From contig JAUHWJ010000156.1 of NCBI GenBank assembly GCA_030424705.1, positions 1 through 5,676 on the forward strand: DNA of 5,676 nucleotides, written 5' to 3'. Of the stretch, positions 1-4,739 are shown piece after piece. Source of the stretch: Alphaproteobacteria bacterium. Its GTDB lineage: Bacteria; Pseudomonadota; Alphaproteobacteria; Rhodobacterales; Rhodobacteraceae. A model generated the notes under the pieces. That model did not search any database and was not told the DNA's origin. It saw only the letters and a list, made by a program, of their open reading frames with translations. Both the position numbers and the translations under genes were made by a program. Each line of letters opens with the position of its first letter. The first letter of the stretch is position 1.

Positions 1-1627
1 GCAGACGGGCTCGGACCTTTCCCCCTGCAACAAGATCCACCAGCATCTCTCTCCCCGCCTCCGCGACGGGATCAGGGAGGCCGGCGGCATCCCGATGGAG
101 TTCCCCGTCCATCCGATCCAGGAGACGGGGAAGCGGCCGACCGCGGCGCTCGACCGCAACCTCGCCTATCTCGGCCTCGTGGAACTTCTCCACGGCTATC
201 CGATAGACGCCGTGGTGCTGACGACGGGCTGCGACAAGACCACCCCCGCGCTGCTTATGGCGGCGGCGACTGTGGACATTCCGGCGATCGTTCTTTCGGG
301 CGGGCCGATGCTGAACGGCTGGATGGAGGGCGACGATCTTGTCGGCTCCGGCACCGCGATCTGGAAGATGCGGCGGGAGCTTGGCGCGGGGAAGATCACG
401 GAGGAGGAGTTCCTGATCGGCGCCGCCGGCTCCGCCCCCTCGCTCGGCCATTGCAACACGATGGGCACGGCGAGCACGATGAACGCGATGGCCGAGGCGC
501 TCGGCATGTCGCTCACCGGCTGCTCCGCCATTCCCGCCCCCTATCGGGAGCGGATGGGCATGGCCTATGTCACCGGCAAGCGCATCGTCGAGATGGCCTA
601 TGAGGACCTGAAGCCCTCCGATATCATGACGCGGGAGGCGTTCCTGAACGCCATCGCCGTCAACAGCGCCATCGGCGGCTCCACCAACGCACAGCCGCAT
701 CTCCACGCCATCGCCAACCATATGGGTGTCGAGCTGAAGCCGGCGGACTGGCAGATCCACGGGCATGACATCCCGCTCCTCCTCAACATGCAGCCGGCGG
801 GCAAGTATCTCGGCGAGCGCTTCTTCCGCGCTGGCGGCGTGCCCGCGATCATGTGGGAGCTGCGCGAGGCCGGGCGGCTCCAGGAAGCGATGACGGTCAC
901 GGGCCGGAAGATGGCCGAAAATCTCGACGGCCGCGAGTCGAAGGATCGGGAGATGATCCGGCCCTATGCCGAACCGATGGTGGAGCATGCCGGCTTCGTC
1001 GTGATGACGGGCAACCTCTTCGACACGGCGATCATGAAGACCTCCGTGATCTCGAAGGAGTTCAGGGACCGCTACCTCTCCACCCCCGGAGACGAGAACG
1101 CATTCGAGGCGCGGGCCATCGTCTTCGAGGGCTCGGAGGATTATCACGACCGGATCAACGACCCCTCGCTCAATATCGACGAGCATTGCGTGCTGGTGGT
1201 CCGCGGCGCCGGCCCGATCGGCTGGCCGGGCTCGGCGGAGGTGGTGAACATGCAGCCGCCCGACGCGCTCCTGAAGCGCGGGATCACCTCCCTCCCCACG
1301 ATCGGCGACGGACGCCAGAGCGGCACGGCGGACAGCCCCTCGATCCTCAACGCCTCGCCCGAGGCCGCGGCGGGCGGAGGGCTCGCTTACCTCAAGACCG
1401 GCGACATGGTTCGGATCGACCTCAACACGGGCCGGGTGGACGCGCTGGTGGACGAGGCCGAATGGGAGGAGCGGAAGAAGGCCGGCCCGACCTCCTATCC
1501 CGCCAGCCAGACCCCGTGGCAGGAGATGGCGCGCAACCATGTGACGCAGCTGGCGCAGGGCGGATGCATCGACCTCGCGATCAAGTATCAGAAGGTCCGG
1601 AAGGACGTGCCGCGGCACAATCACTGA
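1..1627 (+). CDS. xylD: D-xylonate dehydratase (IlvD/Edd family), 5'-truncated
   Basis: Catalyses dehydration of D-xylonate to 2-dehydro-3-deoxy-D-xylonate in the cytoplasmic non-phosphorylative xylose pathway. The frame is open from base 2 and gives 541 residues; about 51 N-terminal residues lie left of the window, judged by alignment from memory to Caulobacter XylD. The three [2Fe-2S] cysteines of the family are visible: SPCN (codon 26-28), TTGCDK (230-232) and GHCN (452-454). The Lys of TTGCDK is the one carbamylated in the family, the Glu of IQETG and Asp of CDK are expected Mg ligands, and the Ser of GRQSG (1319-1321) is the expected catalytic base. The motifs GPIGWPGSAEVVNMQPPD and TADSPSILNASPE and the C-terminus PRHNH closely match Caulobacter XylD. 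It ends an operon or stands alone, because the next gene is convergent. The main alternative is an L-arabinonate or related sugar-acid dehydratase of the same subfamily; the family assignment is near certain. Confidence 0.92.
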   Translation, partial: QTGSDLSPCNKIHQHLSPRLRDGIREAGGIPMEFPVHPIQETGKRPTAALDRNLAYLGLVELLHGYPIDAVVLTTGCDKTTPALLMAAATVDIPAIVLSGGPMLNGWMEGDDLVGSGTAIWKMRRELGAGKITEEEFLIGAAGSAPSLGHCNTMGTASTMNAMAEALGMSLTGCSAIPAPYRERMGMAYVTGKRIVEMAYEDLKPSDIMTREAFLNAIAVNSAIGGSTNAQPHLHAIANHMGVELKPADWQIHGHDIPLLLNMQPAGKYLGERFFRAGGVPAIMWELREAGRLQEAMTVTGRKMAENLDGRESKDREMIRPYAEPMVEHAGFVVMTGNLFDTAIMKTSVISKEFRDRYLSTPGDENAFEARAIVFEGSEDYHDRINDPSLNIDEHCVLVVRGAGPIGWPGSAEVVNMQPPDALLKRGITSLPTIGDGRQSGTADSPSILNASPEAAAGGGLAYLKTGDMVRIDLNTGRVDALVDEAEWEERKKAGPTSYPASQTPWQEMARNHVTQLAQGGCIDLAIKYQKVRKDVPRHNH

Positions 1628-2472
1628 GCGAGCTGGCCGCCCTCCTCTTCGAGGATGGCGGCCAGCCCCTCCCGATAGGTCGGATGCCGGAGCGTGAGGC
1701 CGAGGCTTTCCTTGGTGCGCGCGTTCGAGACGCGCTTGGACTCGGAATAGAAGCTCCGCGCCATCGGGCTAAGCTCCGCCGTTTCGTAATCCACCGCGGG
1801 CGGGAGCGGCAGGCCGAGGAGTTTGGCGGCGTGGGCGATCACGTCCTCGGGCGGGGCCGGGTCGTCATCGCAGAGGTTGTAGACCGCGCCCGGGTCGGGC
1901 CGGGCGATGGAGGCGCGGAGCGCCGCGGCGATGTCGTCCCGGTGGATGCGGCTGAAGACCTGGCCGGGCTTGATGATCCGTCGCGCCGTCCCGTCCCGCA
2001 CCTTCTCGAACGGGCCGCGGCCGGGGCCGTATATGCCGGCGAGGCGGAAGATCATCAGCGGCAGGCCCGTCGCCCGCCACTCCGCCTCGGCGGCGACGCG
2101 CATCTCGCCCCGCTTCGTCGTCGGCGCGGGCTCCGTCTCCTCGTCTACCCAGCCGCCGGCCCGGTCGCCATAGACGCCGGTCGTGGAAAGATAGCCCACC
2201 CATTGGAGCGGCGGCGCGGAGAGGTGCGGGCCGAGGACGCGGAGCGTCGGGTCCCCCGTCTCGTCCGGCGCGGCGGAGACGAGGAGATGCGTAGCGGCGC
2301 GCACGATCTCCGGCGACGGAGGCCACAGGGCCGGCTCCGCGCCGGAGGCGGCGACGGCTGCGGCCCTGTCGGGCGCGCGGTGCGTGCCGATCACGAGCCA
2401 GCCTTCCGGGACAAGGAGAGCGGCGAGCGCGCGCGCGGAATAGCCGAAACCGGCGCAGAGGAGCGTGGGCAT
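1621..2472 (-). CDS. Atypical SDR-family (YeeZ-like) NAD(P)-binding protein
   Basis: A 283-residue protein with an N-terminal Rossmann motif GFGYSA (residues 8-13) and the SDR beta-strand signatures HLLVSAAPDE (62-71) and YLSTTGVYGD (94-103), followed by FRLAGIYGPGRGPFEKVRDG (142-161), FSRIHRDD (173-180) and a C-terminal substrate-side domain with SPMARSFYSESKRVSN (235-250). This is the layout of nucleotide-sugar-epimerase-like SDRs of the atypical, YeeZ-like type. The usual YxxxK catalytic pair is not evident: where extended SDRs have YGxSK, this protein reads RGEMR (121-125), so it may bind NAD(P) without classical SDR catalysis. The substrate is unknown. The ATG at 2472 is preceded by GGAAGG (complement of 2481-2486) with 8-base spacing, which supports the start. 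It overlaps xylD by 7 bases at its 3' end and diverges from the TPR gene across 56 bases. Rhodobacterales carry very similar proteins (recalled, not searched). Confidence 0.85.
   Translation of the reverse strand: MPTLLCAGFGYSARALAALLVPEGWLVIGTHRAPDRAAAVAASGAEPALWPPSPEIVRAATHLLVSAAPDETGDPTLRVLGPHLSAPPLQWVGYLSTTGVYGDRAGGWVDEETEPAPTTKRGEMRVAAEAEWRATGLPLMIFRLAGIYGPGRGPFEKVRDGTARRIIKPGQVFSRIHRDDIAAALRASIARPDPGAVYNLCDDDPAPPEDVIAHAAKLLGLPLPPAVDYETAELSPMARSFYSESKRVSNARTKESLGLTLRHPTYREGLAAILEEEGGQLAQ
1632..1666. other. Strong hairpin just 3' of xylD stop, inside SDR C-terminal codons
   Basis: The arms GCTGGCCGCC (1632-1641) and GGCGGCCAGC (1657-1666) pair perfectly over 10 bp. After one C-T mismatch (1642/1656) the pairing continues for 5 bp (1643-1647 with 1651-1655) to a three-base TTC loop. 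The structure begins 5 bases after the xylD stop. No T-tract follows on either strand, so it is not a canonical intrinsic terminator. It may stabilise or help end the xylD transcript, or be a by-product of the Gly-Gly and Ala-Ala codons of the opposite-strand gene. The pairing is seen directly; the role is inference. Confidence 0.5.
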
Positions 2473-2500
2473 TGGGTCCGCCTTCCATTGGCTCTATGCT
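2472..2500 (+). promoter_or_regulatory. Candidate sigma70-like promoter for TPR gene
   Basis: TTGGGT (2472-2477) and TATGCT (2495-2500) are separated by 17 bases. The -10 matches four of six consensus bases, the -35 three of six. Transcription would begin near 2507, giving a leader of about 22 bases that still contains the ribosome binding site at 2520. The -35 overlaps the start codon of the divergent SDR gene. This is a pattern match only. Confidence 0.3.
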
Positions 2501-2519
2501 GCGTTCCTTAACCCGACGC

Positions 2520-2523
2520 GGAG
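2520..2523 (+). promoter_or_regulatory. Ribosome binding site deciding the TPR gene start
   Basis: GGAG lies 5 bases before the ATG at 2529. In-frame upstream starts exist (TTG at 2472, ATG at 2496). This site, together with the compact signal peptide that begins at 2529, favours the ATG at 2529. Confidence 0.6.
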
Positions 2524-2528
2524 CCCCG

Positions 2529-3263
2529 ATGCGAGCCCTCGCTCTTCTGCCCCTGCTGTTCCTCGCCGGCGCCGCCGACGCCGTGGAGGACTACGAATCG
2601 TGCGTCGCGCTGGTGGAGCGGGATGCGCCGCGCGCCGTCAGGGAGGCGCGGATCTGGCGGGAGGAGACGGCGGCGCTCGGCGCCCTCCATTGCGAGGCGC
2701 TGGCGCTTGCCGCCACCGGCTCCCCGCGTCTTGCGGCGGAGCGGCTGGAGGCCCTCGCCATCGCGCCCGCGCTCTCACCGGAAGAGCAGGCCGCCGTCTG
2801 GCTCCAGGCGGCGACGCTCCGGCGCGACGCCGGGGAAGCGACGGCGGCGGAGGCCGCGCTGGCCTCGGGGCTGGCGGTCGCTCCCGGAGCCGCGGCGGCC
2901 CCGCTCCTGATCGAACGGGCCGCGCTCCGGGCGACCGGCGGAGACGATCGTAGCGCGCTCGATGCGCTCGATTCAGCGCTTCGGCTAGAGCCCGGGAACG
3001 CGGAGGCGCTGACGCTCCGGGCCGCGGCGCGGCGGCGGCTCGGGGACCCTGCCGGCGCCCTCGCCGATGCGGAGGCGGCTCTCGCCGTCGACCCGGCGAA
3101 GGCGCCCGCCGCGCTAGAGCGCGGCCTCGCCGCAGCCGAACTGGGGCAGGGGGAGGCGGCCCGCGCCGCCTTCCTCGCCGCCATCGCCGCCGCTCCGGAC
3201 AGCCCGGCGGCGAAGATCGCTCGGGCCGCCCTTCAGGCCCTTGACGCGCCTGAAGGCGACTAA
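2529..3263 (+). CDS. Secreted TPR-repeat protein, function unknown
   Basis: A 244-residue protein starting with a signal peptide: a basic MR, the hydrophobic core ALALLPLLFLAGA and an ADA cleavage motif, predicted to be cut after residue 18. The mature part is alanine-rich and helical, with roughly 34-residue periodicity. Units near 53-84, 88-122, 124-158, 158-192 and 192-226 carry TPR-like spacing of small residues, the clearest being AEALTLRAAARRRLGDPAGA and the following helix ending AVDP. TPR arrays are protein-interaction scaffolds, so a periplasmic or envelope adaptor role is likely; no catalytic motif is visible. Two cysteines in the mature part (25 and 55) could form a disulfide after export. 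Starting at the ATG at 2496 would add 11 residues with two arginines to the signal sequence and is a less likely alternative. The gene stands alone between the divergent SDR gene and rpmG, 100 bases downstream. Confidence 0.85.
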   Translation: MRALALLPLLFLAGAADAVEDYESCVALVERDAPRAVREARIWREETAALGALHCEALALAATGSPRLAAERLEALAIAPALSPEEQAAVWLQAATLRRDAGEATAAEAALASGLAVAPGAAAAPLLIERAALRATGGDDRSALDALDSALRLEPGNAEALTLRAAARRRLGDPAGALADAEAALAVDPAKAPAALERGLAAAELGQGEAARAAFLAAIAAAPDSPAAKIARAALQALDAPEGD

Positions 3264-3277
3264 CGGCGATGGCCCGC

Positions 3278-3305
3278 TTGACTCATCGGCGCGGGCGGGT
3301 AGATA
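3278..3305 (+). promoter_or_regulatory. Candidate promoter for rpmG
   Basis: TTGACT (3278-3283) is a near-consensus -35 box. A weak -10 candidate, TAGATA (3300-3305), follows after 16 bases. Transcription would start near 3312, leaving a leader of about 50 bases before rpmG. Having its own promoter fits the 100-base gap after the TPR gene and the dedicated terminator after rpmG. Confidence 0.45.
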
Positions 3306-3321
3306 GAGCGCTCCGAATTCA

Positions 3322-3349
3322 CCCGCTCCGGCGGGCGCGCTTGCGCGGG
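3322..3349 (+). other. rpmG leader with alternative short hairpins
   Basis: CCCGC (3322-3326) can pair with GCGGG at 3331-3335 across a TCCG loop, and CGCGC (3336-3340) with GCGCG (3343-3347). Alternatively the same CCCGC can pair with GCGGG at 3345-3349, next to the Shine-Dalgarno sequence. The pairings are seen in the sequence; any regulatory meaning is conjecture, since such short GC stems are common at this base composition. Confidence 0.25.
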
Positions 3350-3351
3350 GC

Positions 3352-3356
3352 AGGAG
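3352..3356 (+). promoter_or_regulatory. rpmG Shine-Dalgarno sequence
   Basis: AGGAG, 7 bases before the ATG at 3364, is a strong site as expected for a highly translated ribosomal protein gene. Confidence 0.75.
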
Positions 3357-3363
3357 AGACGAG

Positions 3364-3531
3364 ATGGCGAAACCGACGACAGTGAAGATCCGGCTGAACT
3401 CCACCGCGGGGACCGGCCATTTCTACGTGACGAAGAAGAACTCGCGCACGATGACGGAGAAGATGTCCGTCCAGAAGTACGACCCCGTCGTGCGCAAGCA
3501 TGTCGAATACAAGGAAGGCAAGATCAAGTGA
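3364..3531 (+). CDS. rpmG: 50S ribosomal protein L33
   Basis: A complete 55-residue protein, the normal L33 length. It begins [14 protein letters not shown] and contains the family landmarks [13 protein letters not shown] (17-29) and [18 protein letters not shown] (38-55). L33 is a small basic component of the large ribosomal subunit near the E site. This is the zinc-independent form: the protein contains no cysteine, so the CxxC pairs of zinc-binding L33 paralogues are absent. It is monocistronic by context, with a promoter candidate and strong Shine-Dalgarno sequence upstream and an intrinsic terminator 33 bases after the stop. Confidence 0.98.
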   Translation: MAKPTTVKIRLNSTAGTGHFYVTKKNSRTMTEKMSVQKYDPVVRKHVEYKEGKIK

Positions 3532-3564
3532 TCTGAGCGCTCCGTAAGGGGCGCCGTCTTGAAG

Positions 3565-3602
3565 CCGGCCCAGCGCCCTCGCGCGGGCCGGTTTTTTCTT
3601 TT
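3565..3602 (+). terminator. Intrinsic terminator of rpmG
   Basis: CCGGCCC (3565-3571) pairs with GGGCCGG (3585-3591). After a bulged A (3572) the stem continues as GCGC (3573-3576) with GCGC (3581-3584) around a CCTC loop. It is followed at once by six T, a C and four T (3592-3602). The last two T of the tract (3601-3602) fall in the stop codon of the convergent dehydrogenase. On the - strand the hairpin is followed by CTTCAAGACGG, not a T-tract, so it should act mainly on rpmG transcripts. Confidence 0.93.
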
Positions 3603-4587
3603 AGTCGCCGACGACGTGAACCGGGCGGCGGCCGAGGCTGAGATCGGCGATCGAGCGTAGCGCGGTCCTGGCGATCTCCTCGAAGCATTCATCCGTCCAG
3701 CAGAGCGCATGCGGCGTCACGATCACGTTCTCCATGCGCAGGAGAGGCGAATCGGGTTGGATCGGCTCTACTTCCGTTACGTCGAGCCCGGCCCCCGCGA
3801 TCTCCCCGGTCGCCAGCGCCTCCGCCAGCGCCGCCTCGTCATGGATCGGGCCGCGCCCGACATTGACGAAGAAGGCCGTCCGCTTCATGGCTCGGAACGA
3901 CTCGCGCCCGATCAGATGGCGCGTCTCGGGCGTCAGGAGGCAGCAGACGACCAAGGCGTCAGCCTCCGCCAGCACCGTCTCCAGCGGCGCCTTCCGCGCG
4001 CCGAGTGCGGCGATCTGCGCTTCCGCCACATGCGGGTCGGCGGCGAGGATGCGCCCGAAGAAGGGCGCGGCAAGACGGATCAGCTCCGAGCCAATGCCTC
4101 CCGCGCCGACGATCCCGAGCGTCCGCCCGGTCAGACCGACGCCCATATGTTCGACCCGGTCGTTCCACCGCCCCTCCCGCACCAGCCGGTCCTTCTTGAA
4201 TAGCCGTGTGGTGAGCGCAAAGACGAGCGTCAGCGCCGCCACCGCCACGGGCCGGCGTATCGCGAAGGGCGTGTTCGTCGTCAGAACGCCCTTCGCGGCG
4301 AGCGCGGCGACGTCGACCGTGTCATAGCCGACGCCGTTCCGCGCCACGATCTTCAGCCGGAGATCGGGGCGGGAGACGACATCTGCCCCAACGCGCGGCA
4401 GGTTCACATGAAGCGCGTCGAAGGCCGCGGCATGGTCCGCGGTGATCGCCTCGCAGGGCTCCAGCCATTCCCACTCGATCGCCGGGTTCGCCTTCAGCTC
4501 GTCAAAGGCCGCAGGGTTGAAGCAAGGCTCGCCGGACGCGGTCAGGAGATCCCTGGTCACGCCTACCCTGAACCGTTCCGCCGTCAT
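3601..4587 (-). CDS. D-isomer-specific 2-hydroxyacid dehydrogenase
   Basis: A complete 328-residue NAD(P)-dependent oxidoreductase that interconverts a 2-hydroxyacid and a 2-oxoacid in the cytoplasm. Order: N-terminal catalytic half-domain (to about 100) with ARNGVGYDTVD (82-92); Rossmann domain with GIVGAGGIGS (158-167, GxGxxG at 161-166) and acidic D184 after the second strand, which favours NAD over NADP; then NVGRG with catalytic Arg245, LDVTEVEP with Glu274 and TPHALCW with His293, the complete Arg-Glu-His triad of the family. The substrate cannot be read from the sequence; such proteins are often labelled phosphoglycerate, glyoxylate or hydroxypyruvate dehydrogenases, and this one lacks the C-terminal ACT regulatory domain of long SerA types. 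The ATG at 4587 has an excellent upstream GGGAGG (complement of 4594-4599). It is convergent with rpmG and divergent from the kinase. A role beside xylonate catabolism is possible but unsupported. Confidence 0.93.
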   Translation of the reverse strand: MTAERFRVGVTRDLLTASGEPCFNPAAFDELKANPAIEWEWLEPCEAITADHAAAFDALHVNLPRVGADVVSRPDLRLKIVARNGVGYDTVDVAALAAKGVLTTNTPFAIRRPVAVAALTLVFALTTRLFKKDRLVREGRWNDRVEHMGVGLTGRTLGIVGAGGIGSELIRLAAPFFGRILAADPHVAEAQIAALGARKAPLETVLAEADALVVCCLLTPETRHLIGRESFRAMKRTAFFVNVGRGPIHDEAALAEALATGEIAGAGLDVTEVEPIQPDSPLLRMENVIVTPHALCWTDECFEEIARTALRSIADLSLGRRPVHVVGD

Positions 4588-4593
4588 GCCGTT

Positions 4594-4599
4594 CCTCCC
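4594..4599 (-). promoter_or_regulatory. Shine-Dalgarno sequence of the dehydrogenase
   Basis: On the - strand GGGAGG lies 6 bases before the ATG at 4587. This fixes the start and predicts efficient translation. Confidence 0.75.
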
Positions 4600-4617
4600 G
4601 CCTCTGCGTCTCAGGCG

Positions 4618-4646
4618 ACAATCGGCCGCGCCGTGCGGGCGTGCAA
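4618..4646 (-). promoter_or_regulatory. Weak candidate promoter for the dehydrogenase
   Basis: On the - strand TTGCAC (complement of 4641-4646) and GATTGT (complement of 4618-4623) are 17 bases apart. Each matches only three of six consensus bases. The -35 lies inside the inverted repeat at 4634-4662, so a protein bound to that repeat could block it. Speculative. Confidence 0.2.
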
Positions 4647-4662
4647 GAGCGCACGGCCCGCA
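4634..4662. repeat. Imperfect inverted repeat in the divergent promoter region
   Basis: TGCGGGCGTGC (4634-4644) pairs with GCAC (4651-4654) and GCCCGCA (4656-4662), forming 11 bp with one bulged G (4655) and an AAGAGC loop. An overlapping alternative pairs GCCGTGCG (4630-4637) with CGCACGGC (4650-4657). No T-tract follows on either strand, so it is not an obvious terminator. Its position between two divergent genes suits an operator for a dimeric regulator, or a structure in a leader RNA. The symmetry is seen; the role is inferred. Confidence 0.5.
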
Positions 4663-4679
4663 TCCGGAGGCGCGATCCG

Positions 4680-4709
4680 TTAACGTGATGGCCGCATCGG
4701 CGATGTAAT
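4680..4709 (+). promoter_or_regulatory. Candidate promoter for the histidine kinase
   Basis: TTAACG (4680-4685, four of six -35 matches) and TGTAAT (4704-4709, five of six -10 matches) are 18 bases apart. Transcription would start near 4716, about 24 bases before the GTG start. The -35 lies within the palindrome CGTTAACG (4678-4685). Confidence 0.4.
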
Positions 4710-4739
4710 GTCCTCTCCGCCCCGAAAGGCGAGGATCGC

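Noticed and set aside
853..2511. A 552-codon + strand open frame spanning the end of xylD and the whole SDR gene in another frame
   Set aside because: It is out of frame with xylD and antisense to the SDR gene. Its product is an Arg/Gly/Ala-rich string with no recognisable domain, typical of stop-poor alternative frames in GC-rich DNA.
2472..2528. TTG (2472) or ATG (2496) as the start of the TPR gene
   Set aside because: The ATG at 2529 has a well-placed GGAG and begins a compact signal peptide. The upstream starts would add an extension, and the TTG would overlap the SDR start codon.
2591..3184. A 197-codon - strand open frame antisense to the TPR gene
   Set aside because: Its Ala/Ser/Arg low-complexity product is the mirror of alanine-rich codons on the coding strand; there is no supporting start signal.
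3709..4327. Overlapping + strand open frames of 164 and 197 codons across the dehydrogenase
   Set aside because: They are shadows of the dehydrogenase, whose cofactor motif and catalytic triad are unambiguous on the - strand.
4634..4662. The inverted repeat in the divergent gap as a terminator or riboswitch
   Set aside because: There is no T-tract on either strand, no gene end feeding into it, and no match to a riboswitch class that I recognise.
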